From: Bosea vaviloviae
GTDB lineage: Bacteria; Pseudomonadota; Alphaproteobacteria; Rhizobiales; Beijerinckiaceae
Direction: 5' to 3'
Length of the DNA stretch: 64,000 bases
NCBI RefSeq assembly: GCF_001741865.1
Contig: NZ_CP017147.1
Location: 2,719,001-2,783,000 of the forward strand
Shown here: piece by piece, positions 42,594 through 50,992 of the stretch
How the letters are laid out: every line of letters begins with the position of its first letter
Numbering within the stretch: the first letter of the stretch is position 1
Program-made: the position numbers and the translations under genes
Notes under the pieces: generated by a model
The model's input: the letters and a program-made list of their open reading frames with translations, nothing else
Told to the model about the DNA's origin: nothing
The model's database searches: none

Positions 42594-43856
42594 CTACTCC
42601 ACGGATCGTCCGGTGAAGGCGTTCCAGCCCAGCGCTGCGAGTGCGCCCCAGGCGGTGGCGCCGATATGGGGCCGCCGATAGTAGAAGAAATCGGGCTCGG
42701 TGCTCGCCGGGCCGATCGCGATGCCGGTCGTGATGCGGGGCTCGCGGCTCGCAAACAGCAATCCGGATGGCGAGATTTCGGCTGCCAGCCCGTCGAGCAG
42801 CTTCGCTGCGGCCGTGGTCTGCCCAAGCGCGCGCAGGGTCAGCGCCGCCTGCGCCGTCCCTTCGACCCAAAGGCCATCACGATCCTCGTTGAAATCGAAT
42901 CCCCCTGGCACGGCCAGATTGCGCTGCGCAAAGGCCATTGCCCGGCGCCAGGCGTCTGGCGGGTCGGCGACGCCGATCAATGGCCAGAGCTGCGTGTCGA
43001 GCGCCACATGATCTGTCGGTTGCAACCGGCTATCCGGCTGCGTTCCCAGGCGGAACAGCCCCGGCTCGGCCACAAAGACCGCGTCGAGGAAGCCGCGTGC
43101 GGTCCTGGCGATGTCTGCATCGGCCGATCGTCCATCCAGGCGGCTCAGCCAGGCCGCGACAGCGTGAACATCGAGATTGTGCTCGGTCGATTTCCAGCTC
43201 AGCTTCGTCTGGGACGGATCGAACCCGTCGACGCCGCCGGAATACCCGGTCGGCTCGCGCGGATCATAGGCATGCGCATGAATCCAGCCGAGCAGCCGCC
43301 TGGCGCCTTCCCGGTACGTGCGCTGCCCGGTCGCCTGGTCGAGGGTGAGGAGAGCGAGCGCGGCCCAGGCGACATTCCCCGTCGCGGTTCCGTCCTGATA
43401 GCTGTCTTCCGCCCAGAGCCCTTGCCGTGCGTCCCACCAGCCCGGCAGGGCCGGCGGGCCGGAACCGAGCCGTCCGGCCCGATAGGCGTTGCGGAGACGG
43501 CCATCATGGAAGCTGCGATCATGATCGAGAGCGTGAAGAAGCGCATCGCCGATCCGTCGCGCCCGGCCGACATCCCCGCAGGCCGTCAGGGCGATGGCGA
43601 CCAGGGCATTGTCATAGGTGAACGCCGATTGTCGCAGGGCCGGCTCGAGTTCCGTCTCGCTCGGGCCTGGACGATAGCTGGCGAGGAAAACTGGCTGACT
43701 GCCGCTGTCCTCCCTGTCCACGGCTGCCATCAAAGCAGCGCAGAGCGGATCGGCGACGGCGTGCCGAGGTGGGGCGGCCGACGCCGTCCCAGCTGCCAGC
43801 ATTGCAGCCGCTGCCACGGTGCGAAAACGCCAGCTCGGGCGGAAACGCCAGATCAC
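42594..43856 (-). CDS. Secreted alpha/alpha-toroid (six-hairpin glycosidase-like) protein of the glycan cluster
   Basis: A 420-aa protein with a signal peptide (FRTVAAAAMLAAGTASAAPP). Repeated helical hairpins include FTYDNALVAIALTACGD, GNVAWAALALLTLDQATG, TEHNLDVHAVAAWLSRLDG and EGTAQAALTLRALGQ, typical of six-hairpin glycosidase folds. It probably binds or trims the nascent glycan in the periplasm. The GTG start overlaps the stop of the HlyD-like gene. Its 420-aa length and position are reminiscent of CrdC of curdlan loci as remembered, but homology was not tested. Confidence 0.75.
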   Translation of the reverse strand: MIWRFRPSWRFRTVAAAAMLAAGTASAAPPRHAVADPLCAALMAAVDREDSGSQPVFLASYRPGPSETELEPALRQSAFTYDNALVAIALTACGDVGRARRIGDALLHALDHDRSFHDGRLRNAYRAGRLGSGPPALPGWWDARQGLWAEDSYQDGTATGNVAWAALALLTLDQATGQRTYREGARRLLGWIHAHAYDPREPTGYSGGVDGFDPSQTKLSWKSTEHNLDVHAVAAWLSRLDGRSADADIARTARGFLDAVFVAEPGLFRLGTQPDSRLQPTDHVALDTQLWPLIGVADPPDAWRRAMAFAQRNLAVPGGFDFNEDRDGLWVEGTAQAALTLRALGQTTAAAKLLDGLAAEISPSGLLFASREPRITTGIAIGPASTEPDFFYYRRPHIGATAWGALAALGWNAFTGRSVE

Positions 43857-45439
43857 AATGCTGCTCCGACCGCGTCGTCGGGTTTCGTGTCGGTGTGCCG
43901 GCTGTCATGGTTCGGCTTCGGCGAGGCGATCCAGGACACCAAGTTGCGAAAGCCGGTCGCGACGGCCTCGACTGTCCTGGCGGCGGCGCTGGAAACGGAA
44001 AGCCAGGCCTGCTTCGCTTCAGGCGATGTTGCGGCACGGACCACCTGTCGCGATGTCGCCTCGGCGGCGGCGAGGGCTGTCGACGACGTGGATTCCCACA
44101 GGGCGGCGGCGCGTGGGCCCGTCAGGCCATCCGTTACCGTCCTCCAGGCGACCGAGGCGGACGGCACCCAGCCATTGGAACGCGTGACCGTCACCCATTG
44201 TCCAATCGAGCAGATATCGGATTGGACAGCCGCGCGCTCGGCCGATGCGGCGGCCTCGGCTGGATCGAGACTGACCAGGACATACATCTCCCGACGTTCT
44301 GTCTGCGGGAACGGAACTGCATATTGCTCGTCGGTTTTCTCGCTGGCTTTCGGCAGGATTTCGCTGATCGTGCCCTGGCGGTTTGTGCCTTCGGTCGCGC
44401 CGGTCACGCTGACGCGGGTGCCGACTGCCAAAGCCTGGGCTTTACGGTACGAGAAGATCCCGACGACGAAGGCTTTGTCGCAATCGGTGATCGTCGCGAT
44501 CGCGTCGCCGGCTTTGACGTGACGCCCGGCCGTGCTGGCGAGGCTGAGAACCGAGCCGCCATTGGCCGCCACGATCGGCGCGTTGGTCAAGTTCTCGAGT
44601 CGTTCCTGCTCGGCTGCGAGAAGGCTCTGCTGAGCCGCGAGGCTCGATCCAATCTGGGTCTCCTCGATCTCCATGCGTTGCGCATCGTAAGCGATGTCGC
44701 GACGCTTCTGGGCGAGGAGAGCAAGGCCGCTGAGCTCATTCCCGACGAAGATCCCGCTTTTGACACCGCTCAGCTGCGCGATCCTCTGGTCGAGCTTTGC
44801 CACCTCCGCTTCCTTGTCAAAGCGCGCGGCTTCGTATTGTTGCTGGGTTGGACGGACGAGATCGACGCTGGCGGCGTTTCGGGAGACCAGCGATTGCTGG
44901 CGATCGACCACGGCCTTCTTGGCAAGCCCGCCGGCCTCTGCGGCCCCTACGCGGGCGCGGGCTTCGTGGATTTCGGCGTCCAGGCGTCGCGTTGTCTGGT
45001 CGACCTGCTTCAGGATTTCGGCGTCAAGCGCGGCGATGTACTGGCGATCGGCCTGCTTCTTTTCCGTGGCGGCACGAAGAGCGCCCTGAAGCTCTTCAGC
45101 CTTGCTTTCCAGCGTGATCAGGGTCGTGCGGTCGACACGCCGGTTTTCGACATAGGCAACAGCCTCACCCGGCTTCATCTGCTGGCCCACCCGGCCGGTC
45201 ATCTGCCTCAGCTCGCCGTTGATCGGAGCGGTGAGCAGCGTGATCGGCGCATTGATGACGGCCCGGTCCGATTGATCGGCCAGAAGCGGTGGCAAGGTTG
45301 CGGTGGTCATCAGAAGCGCCAGAACGGTTGCAACCGAGTAAGCGGATACCCGGATCAGGCGCGAGTGGTTTCTCTGGCGCTTCGCATTCGCCGCAGCAAC
45401 AGACTTCGCGTGAGCGGCCGAGCCGATTTCCTGTGTCAT
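43853..45439 (-). CDS. HlyD-family membrane fusion protein of the glycan cluster
   Basis: A 528-aa protein with one N-terminal transmembrane helix (VSAYSVATVLALLMTTATLPPL), a biotinyl-lipoyl-like half (VINAPITLLTAPINGELRQMTG, VGQQMKPGEAVAYVEN), a long coiled coil (about residues 110-280) and the second half-motif (VAANGGSVLSLASTAGRHVKAGDAIATITD). AGGAGG lies six bases before the ATG. It likely forms a periplasmic conduit or adaptor for the synthase encoded two genes downstream, comparable to BgsB of mixed-linkage glucan systems. The C-terminal 130 residues are Ala/Ser-rich and unusual for the family. Confidence 0.87.
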   Translation of the reverse strand: MTQEIGSAAHAKSVAAANAKRQRNHSRLIRVSAYSVATVLALLMTTATLPPLLADQSDRAVINAPITLLTAPINGELRQMTGRVGQQMKPGEAVAYVENRRVDRTTLITLESKAEELQGALRAATEKKQADRQYIAALDAEILKQVDQTTRRLDAEIHEARARVGAAEAGGLAKKAVVDRQQSLVSRNAASVDLVRPTQQQYEAARFDKEAEVAKLDQRIAQLSGVKSGIFVGNELSGLALLAQKRRDIAYDAQRMEIEETQIGSSLAAQQSLLAAEQERLENLTNAPIVAANGGSVLSLASTAGRHVKAGDAIATITDCDKAFVVGIFSYRKAQALAVGTRVSVTGATEGTNRQGTISEILPKASEKTDEQYAVPFPQTERREMYVLVSLDPAEAAASAERAAVQSDICSIGQWVTVTRSNGWVPSASVAWRTVTDGLTGPRAAALWESTSSTALAAAEATSRQVVRAATSPEAKQAWLSVSSAAARTVEAVATGFRNLVSWIASPKPNHDSRHTDTKPDDAVGAAL

Positions 45440-45904
45440 CTATGCCTCCTGAGGCTGATTCCCTTTCATGTTCCGAGCGTGCCCCGTCTCGGCGCACGGC
45501 AAGTCCCCCGAACGAACACGTCCTCCCAACGAACAAGTCCCCCCAACGAAACTGCGAGCGATCGGTTCCATATTTTTGCGGCATCGCAGCGAGGATTTTG
45601 TGCGGCGCAACCTTGAAGGCCAACTTTGACGATTGGTTGGCGGAGCGCGATGACAGCCGGCGCTGGACCTGTCGCGGGGGACGAAGAGGCCGGTGAAACC
45701 TCGGTGATACCGTGGGACCGCGAGGACTGCCCGAGCAGGCGATCGCCTGGTCGAGGCTGGCGCTGAACTTCGCCGAGCTGGGGGTTGTCGACTGCGCTGC
45801 CGGAAAGCGCAGTTGCTCGACGTCAGGAAAGGGCCGTCTCCGGCCCTGCCACGAGAGCGGACTTCGCCGCGATCAAGCGGCTGAAGCTTTCGGCTTGCGC
45901 GGGA
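45440..45904. other. Gap with a 3 x 17-bp repeat; no gene recognised
   Basis: AAGTCCCCCGAACGAAC, ACGTCCTCCCAACGAAC and AAGTCCCCCCAACGAAA run at 45501-45551, about 60-110 bp upstream of the HlyD-like start and probably within its promoter region. A short stem GGGCCG...CGGCCC at 45831-45846 lies past the end of the protease gene. The rest shows no convincing gene on either strand. Confidence 0.75.
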
Positions 45905-46741
45905 TCAGCGCGAGAACCACCAGCTATAGCTGGCGGGCGGCTGGGGCGCTTCCTCCTGCCGGCCACCAGTGCCGAGCGCGAGTAGGCGCGTGCTCGCTTC
46001 CGTGATCCAGTGGCGATGCTCGTTGATTGGCGTGATCGCGGTGAAACCGCCGCAGATGCGCCTGACCCGCGAATTGAGCGGACCGCTCGACCAGCTGACG
46101 ATGCCGACGAGATCGCGCGAAGCGGGCGCGCCGCGCAGCACGGGGCCGCCGGAATCGCCGCGGCAGGCGCCGGCGCCCGGGCTTTCGCCCTTGGCCTGCG
46201 TGTCGACCGCGACCTTCACGGTGTTGGCCGTGGTGTAATTGCCGGCATTGACCAGGGGCGTCTCGCGCAGGCGCCGCGCCGTGCTCTTATTGTCCTCGAT
46301 CGCTAGCCCATAACCCGCCATGGTCACGGCCTCGCCCTGCCAGAGGCCGCCGCCGAGCGAGAGCGGCTCGATATCGGGCGGCAGCGGCGATGCCAGCCGC
46401 AGCACCGCGAGATCGGCGCCGGGCTGCGTGCGCGGCGTCGTGCCCGGAACGAAGCTCGGATGCGGCAGCACGGCGATCACGGCGTGACGGCGCGCGCGAA
46501 ACTGTGGGTCGAGGCTGACGACGCGGACGGAACCGCCGCCCATCAGGCAGTGAGCGGCGGTCAGGACCAGCTCAGGTGCGATCGCCGCGCCGGAGCAGAG
46601 TTCGCCGCGGCTGGTCTCGACCCGCAAGGTCGAGGCTCGCATGCCGCCGACCTCCCGTGACGTCGTGCCGCCCACGACGCCGAGCGCAGGGGAGGTGGCG
46701 GCCACGAATGCAGTGGCTAGTGCAATTGCGCGCAATGTCAT
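45905..46741 (-). CDS. Trypsin-like serine protease 1
   Basis: A 278-aa S1-family protease with signal peptide MTLRAIALATAFVAATSPALG. The catalytic triad is visible: His in LTAAHCLMGGG, Asp in GADLAVLRLASPL and Ser in GACRGDSGGPVLRG. The mature N-terminus VVGGTTSREVGG matches the IVGG activation site. It ends in a Pro/Trp-rich tail (APQPPASYSWWFSR). A TTG 30 bases upstream is an alternative start. A paralogue follows at 46818 and a decayed copy of its 3' end lies at 40420, on the far side of the glycan cluster. Confidence 0.92.
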   Translation of the reverse strand: MTLRAIALATAFVAATSPALGVVGGTTSREVGGMRASTLRVETSRGELCSGAAIAPELVLTAAHCLMGGGSVRVVSLDPQFRARRHAVIAVLPHPSFVPGTTPRTQPGADLAVLRLASPLPPDIEPLSLGGGLWQGEAVTMAGYGLAIEDNKSTARRLRETPLVNAGNYTTANTVKVAVDTQAKGESPGAGACRGDSGGPVLRGAPASRDLVGIVSWSSGPLNSRVRRICGGFTAITPINEHRHWITEASTRLLALGTGGRQEEAPQPPASYSWWFSR

Positions 46742-46817
46742 GATGGCGACCAAGCTTGGAACTGGCTTCAATGTATGGCTTGCGGCTCGCCAGTCTAGAG
46801 GCTGTTAGGCACTCTCG

Positions 46818-47600
46818 TCAGCGGCGCGTTGTCCAGCTGGCGCTCTCGCCCCAGTTCGACAAGGTCTTGTCGATCCAGCCGCGTTGCGGGGCGACGAGAA
46901 CGCCCTGGCTCAACAAGCCGCAACTCTTGCCCGAGGGGCCAGTCGACCAGCTGGCGACGGCGACGACGCCGCCATCGGCCGATGTCATCGGTCCGCCCGA
47001 ATCGCCCTGGCAGGCGCCGGCGCCCGCCTTCCTGCCGAGGCCGGCCGAATCCGCCGCCCAGATCAGGATACGGCCGGGACCATAGGGCTCGACGGTGACG
47101 AGCCCGGCGGAGCGATAGGTTCCGGTCGTGCGGGCCTCGCCTTCGCGGGTCACGCCATAGCCGGCGAGCGTCACCGAGGAGCCGGAGCGCGGCAGGTCGC
47201 CATCGACCAGCGTCGCCGGGACAAACCGAGCCGGCAGCGCGACCTGGACGCGCAGCAGCACGAGATCGATCGAGCGCCGGCGATTGGCGACGGCTCCGCC
47301 ATTGAATTCGGGGTGGATGGCGACGCTGGCCGGGGCGATCAGCACAGGCTCGTCGCTGCCGCCCTCCTTCCAGTGGATGCGCAGATCCGTGCCGCCATCG
47401 GCGCAATGCGCCGCGGTCAGGATGGTGCGCGACGACAGGACGATGCCCGAGCAGACGCCGCCGCGCGCGTTCAGCACCATCAGGGTCGATGCCGCGGCCG
47501 GGCCGCCATCGCGACCGCCGACCACCGCGCCCGCCATTTGCGGAGCGGCGACCGCCGACAGCGCCAGCCCCGCGGCTGCGATCAATCGTCCGAGGCCCAT
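46818..47600 (-). CDS. Trypsin-like serine protease 2
   Basis: A 260-aa S1-family protease starting MGLGRLIAAAGLALSAVAAPQMAG after AAGGAGCGCACC. The activation site is AVVGGRDGG, the catalytic His in LTAAHCADGG, Asp in RRSIDLVLLRVQV, and Ser in GACQGDSGGPMTS. It is a paralogue of the neighbouring protease, probably from tandem duplication. Both are predicted to be exported; their targets are unknown. Confidence 0.93.
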   Translation of the reverse strand: MGLGRLIAAAGLALSAVAAPQMAGAVVGGRDGGPAAASTLMVLNARGGVCSGIVLSSRTILTAAHCADGGTDLRIHWKEGGSDEPVLIAPASVAIHPEFNGGAVANRRRSIDLVLLRVQVALPARFVPATLVDGDLPRSGSSVTLAGYGVTREGEARTTGTYRSAGLVTVEPYGPGRILIWAADSAGLGRKAGAGACQGDSGGPMTSADGGVVAVASWSTGPSGKSCGLLSQGVLVAPQRGWIDKTLSNWGESASWTTRR

Positions 47601-48164
47601 GGTGCGCTCCTTACTCGTCGGGAGGGCTGGATAGCGCGGCGGCCGGCCAATTTGAACCCGTAATCCGATTTGAACCCGCAATCGGAGCGCCATCACGCCT
47701 CTCGCCCTGACACTTCCCGAGACAGGCGCGGGGAACCCCTCTCCTGTAAGGAGAGGGGCAGGGGTGAGGTGTCGGCCCCTGGACCAGTCGCGTGGAAGCC
47801 TCACAGCGTGGCTGCGGTTGGCGCACGGCCAAAATGTCGAACGGCCGACCCCTCACCCTGCCCTCTCCCTACGGGAGAGGGTTCCCCGCGCCTGTCCCGG
47901 TAAGGGAAGGCGGCGCGGTTCCGATGCTAAGCAGCGTGCTCCTGGAGCATCCTTCGAGACGCCCGCCCCGAATTTATTGTGCGGCGGAGGAGCTTGCCGA
48001 TTTCGGATCGCACTGCCGGCTGATGTCGCGCTCGTGATCGCCCGGATCAGCGCCGTGCTCGGGCGCGGCCATGAATGGCGTGGACGGGTGGCGATTGCGT
48101 GACGTACTCTGCGCCGATGCACGCCATGGTATTCATGGTGTGTTCAGTCGGCCGGGGTTAGCGC
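47601..48164. repeat. Palindromic element in a protease/two-component gap
   Basis: 47721-47896 is a complete element with outer arms GACAGGCGCGGGG and CCCCGCGCCTGTC and inner arms CCTCTCC and GGAGAGG, sharing CGGCCCCTGGACCAGTC and CGAACGGCCGACCCC with the 35.3 kb copy. From 47897 to 48164 no gene is recognised; one frame reads LPADVALVIARISAVLGRG before a stop near 48102, too short to interpret. Confidence 0.88.
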
Positions 48165-48485
48165 ATGTCGATGATGCCCGTTGAACCCATCTTCGCTCTC
48201 GCTTTGCTCGCGGCCCCGCTGCCGATCATCCGGGTCGATGACCCGACGCCGATCTCGTGCCTCTCCGCCGAGGAGATGCGCGATGCCGTCGCCGATGGGC
48301 GCGTCATCCAGCCTGCGCAGGCCTCGCGTCATGCCCGCAATGCGGCGCCGGGCGAGGTTTTGCGCATTCGGCTGTGCCGCCAGGGCGAGGAATATGTCTA
48401 TGTGGTCACGACGCTGAAGCGCGACGGCCGCGTCGCCCGCGTGACGCTCGAGGGCCAATCTGGCAAGGTCGCGACCATACGTTGA
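48165..48485 (+). CDS. PepSY-like small protein
   Basis: A 106-aa protein with a short hydrophobic N-terminus (IFALALLAAPLPII). Its C-terminal part EVLRIRLCRQGEEYVYVVTTLKRDGRVARVTLEGQSGKVATIR has the strand pattern of a PepSY domain. Such proteins often precede PhoP/PhoQ-type two-component genes, as here, and may modulate the sensor from the periplasm. Separated from the regulator gene by a 4 x 21-bp array. Confidence 0.75.
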   Translation: MSMMPVEPIFALALLAAPLPIIRVDDPTPISCLSAEEMRDAVADGRVIQPAQASRHARNAAPGEVLRIRLCRQGEEYVYVVTTLKRDGRVARVTLEGQSGKVATIR

Positions 48486-48521
48486 GCGCGAGGCCTCGCG
48501 ATTCGAGCCCGGCCGGGCCAC

Positions 48522-48605
48522 CTATCATCGCTCATCAGGCAGTTATCATTGCTAATTGGGCAGATATCTTTGCTAACCAGGCGGATATCCTTGCTAACTA
48601 GGAGT
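48522..48605 (+). repeat. Four 21-bp direct repeats ending in the ribosome site of the response regulator
   Basis: Units CTATCATCGCTCATCAGGCAG, TTATCATTGCTAATTGGGCAG, ATATCTTTGCTAACCAGGCGG and ATATCCTTGCTAACTAGGAGT are contiguous. The consensus is TATCNTTGCTAANNAGGCAG. The AGGAG of the last unit serves as the ribosome-binding site for GTG 48614. The 21-bp period is two helical turns, and OmpR-type regulators bind direct repeats, so an autoregulatory operator is possible. Confidence 0.92.
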
Positions 48606-48613
48606 ACGCGACC

Positions 48614-49282
48614 GTGAGACTGCTCGTCGTCGAGGACGACAAGGACCTCAACCGCCAGATCGTCACCGCGCTGGAGAATGCCGGCTATGCGGTCGACAAG
48701 GCTTTTGACGGCGAAGAAGGGCTCTATCTCGGCGAGACCGAGCCCTATGACGCCGTCATTCTCGACCTCGGCCTGCCGAAGGTCGATGGCGTCGCCGTGC
48801 TGCAAGGCTGGCGCCGTGCCGGCAAGACGATGCCCGTGCTGATCCTGACGGCGCGCGACCGCTGGAGCGACAAGGTCGCGGGCTTCGATGCCGGTGCCGA
48901 CGATTATGTGGTCAAGCCCTTCCATGTCGAGGAACTGCTGGCGCGCGTCCGCGCCCTGCTGCGCCGCGCCGCCGGACATGCGACCTCCGAATTGATCTGC
49001 GGGCCGGTGCGGCTCGACACGCGCGCCAGCCGCGTCGTCGTCGACGGCAACCCGGTCAAGCTGACCTCGCATGAATATCGCCTGCTCGCCTATCTGATGC
49101 ATCACCAGGGCCGCGTCGTCTCACGCACGGAATTGGTCGAGCATCTCTACGACCAGGATTTCGACCGGGATTCGAACACGATCGAGGTCTTCGTCGGCCG
49201 CTTGCGCAAGAAGCTCGGCGTCGAGGTCATCGAGACCGTGCGGGGCCTCGGCTACATCGCCGCCGCGCCCGAAAAAGTCTGA
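48614..49282 (+). CDS. OmpR/PhoP-type response regulator
   Basis: A 222-aa regulator. The receiver domain has the acidic pocket VEDDKD, phospho-Asp51 in VILDLGLPKVDG and the lysine in DYVVKPFHVEEL. The winged-helix domain follows (LTSHEYRLLAYLMHHQGRVVSRTELVEHLYDQDFDRDSNTIEVFVGRLRKKLG). It starts at GTG 48614, eight bases after AGGAG. The sensor kinase gene follows after 9 bp. The pair resembles PhoP/PhoQ systems sensing envelope or cation stress. Confidence 0.94.
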   Translation: MRLLVVEDDKDLNRQIVTALENAGYAVDKAFDGEEGLYLGETEPYDAVILDLGLPKVDGVAVLQGWRRAGKTMPVLILTARDRWSDKVAGFDAGADDYVVKPFHVEELLARVRALLRRAAGHATSELICGPVRLDTRASRVVVDGNPVKLTSHEYRLLAYLMHHQGRVVSRTELVEHLYDQDFDRDSNTIEVFVGRLRKKLGVEVIETVRGLGYIAAAPEKV

Positions 49283-49291
49283 TCCCGCGCG

Positions 49292-50668
49292 ATGCCGTTG
49301 AAGTCGCACCGCTATTCGATTGGCGCGCGGCTCTTCCTTTCGGCTGCGATCTGCTGCGCGCTGGTGCTGATGCTGGCGGGCATCGGCCTCACGACCTTCT
49401 ACCGCCGCTCCGCCGAGCGCGGCTTCGACGAGCGCCTCAGCGTCTACATCAAGGAGCTCGTGGCCGATCTCGCCGCGCCGCCCGAAGCGGAGCGGCAGGC
49501 GATCGGCGATCTCGGCGAGCCGCGCTTCGACCTGCCGTTGTCGGGTTGGTATTGGCAGATCATCCGGCTCGACGGGGAGAAGCCGACAATTCGCGCCTCG
49601 CGCTCGCTCGTTGGCAGCCAGTTGCCGAAATTGCTCGACCAGCAGTTGGCGCCCAATGCGCGGGGCCTGCGCGAAACCTATGTTTCGGGGCCCGATGACC
49701 GCGCCTTGCGCATCCTCGAACGTGAGATCGATGTCGGCGAGGATGGCCGCTTCACCGTGGCGGTCGGGGCTCCCGCCGACGAGATCGACGGCGATATCCG
49801 CGATTTCCGCTTCGCCCTGACGCTGACCTTCGTCCTGCTCGGCCTTGCGCTCGTCGCCTCGACGCTCATCCAGGTGCGCTTCGGCCTGCGGCCGCTGGTG
49901 CGGCTGGGAAGCGCTGTCGGGGCTGTTCGCACCGGCGAGGCGCCGCGTATCGCAGGCCAATACCCGCCCGATCTCGCGCCCTTGGCGGGAGAACTGAACC
50001 AGCTCATCGACGCCAATCGCGAAATCCTGGAGCGGGCGCGCACCCAGGTCGGCAATCTCGCGCATGCGCTGAAGACCCCGCTCAGCGTCATGCTGAACGA
50101 GGCGGAAGCCGGGGAGGGCGCGCTGCCCGACATGGTCAAGACGCAGGCCGCGATCATGCGCGACCAGGTTCAGTATTATCTCGACCGCGCCCGGGCAGCC
50201 GCGCTGTCGGGCGCGCTCGGCGGGGTGACCGAGACCGCGCCCTCGCTCGACGCCTTGATCCGCACCTTCTCGAAGATCTCGCAGGGGCGCGGCATCACGG
50301 GCTCGCATAGCGTGCCGGCCGGAATCCGGTTTCGTGGCGAGAAGCAGGATTTCGAGGAGATGCTGGGCAATCTGCTCGACAATGCCTTCAAATGGGCGGA
50401 TGCGACCGTCGAGGTCAGCCTCGCGCCGCCGTCCGATGCCGGGCCCGAGCGGATCGCGCTCCTGATCGACGATGACGGTCCGGGCTTGCCGAACGAGGCG
50501 ATGGCGGATGTGCTGAAGCGCGGCCGGCGGCTCGACGAGACGATTCCGGGCTCGGGGCTGGGCCTGTCGATCGTCGCCGATCTCGCGAAGCTCTATGGCG
50601 GCGGCCTCTCGCTGCAGAAATCGCCGCTGGGCGGCTTGCGGGCGCGCCTCGTCCTGCCTTCCGTTTGA
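49292..50668 (+). CDS. Sensor histidine kinase (PhoQ-like)
   Basis: A 458-aa kinase. Helix 1 is LFLSAAICCALVLMLAGIGLTTF, a periplasmic domain follows, helix 2 is FALTLTFVLLGLALVASTLIQ, then a HAMP region. The H-box His258 lies in NLAHALKTPLSVML, the N-box in EEMLGNLLDNAFKWA, G1 in IDDDGPGLP and G2 in GSGLGLSIVADL. It phosphorylates the adjacent response regulator in answer to a periplasmic signal. Confidence 0.94.
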   Translation: MPLKSHRYSIGARLFLSAAICCALVLMLAGIGLTTFYRRSAERGFDERLSVYIKELVADLAAPPEAERQAIGDLGEPRFDLPLSGWYWQIIRLDGEKPTIRASRSLVGSQLPKLLDQQLAPNARGLRETYVSGPDDRALRILEREIDVGEDGRFTVAVGAPADEIDGDIRDFRFALTLTFVLLGLALVASTLIQVRFGLRPLVRLGSAVGAVRTGEAPRIAGQYPPDLAPLAGELNQLIDANREILERARTQVGNLAHALKTPLSVMLNEAEAGEGALPDMVKTQAAIMRDQVQYYLDRARAAALSGALGGVTETAPSLDALIRTFSKISQGRGITGSHSVPAGIRFRGEKQDFEEMLGNLLDNAFKWADATVEVSLAPPSDAGPERIALLIDDDGPGLPNEAMADVLKRGRRLDETIPGSGLGLSIVADLAKLYGGGLSLQKSPLGGLRARLVLPSV

Positions 50669-50992
50669 ATCTGACCTGACATGAGCCAGGCAATATCAGG
50701 AGGTTCCTATCGCTTGCCATCACCCGCATCGTCATTCCGGACAAGCCGCGTTAGCGGCGCCGATCCGGAATCCATCGTAGAGTTCAGTGCCCTCCGATGG
50801 ATTCCGGATCTCCGCTTCGCTGCGTCCGGAATGACGGCGCGTAGGTGGTCAGGACAGAAGACTCTCGGGATGAGGGCTCGAATGTCCAAATGCGCTCTGA
50901 CAAGAAGCGCGGTCTGAGATGAGGCGCCTGCGTGACCCTTTGTCGCCACCTTCGCGCGTGAAGCGCGGCCCGCGATTGTCTAAGAGTTCCTG
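50669..50992. repeat. Gap with one GTCATTCCGGA palindrome
   Basis: CGTCATTCCGGA (50730-50741) and TCCGGAATGACG (50825-50836) form the outer arms; CGGAATCCATCG and CGATGGATTCCG are inner arms. The element follows the kinase gene and precedes the ccm operon, so it may separate the two transcripts. Nothing else is evident apart from the presumed ccm promoter. Confidence 0.88.

Noticed and set aside
45590..45900. Gene in the glycan cluster/protease gap
   Set aside because: Plus-strand frames are Arg/Ser/Pro-rich shadows with no start signal.
48522..48605. CRISPR-like array
   Set aside because: The units are contiguous without unique spacers and diverge from one another, so this is a tandem direct repeat.
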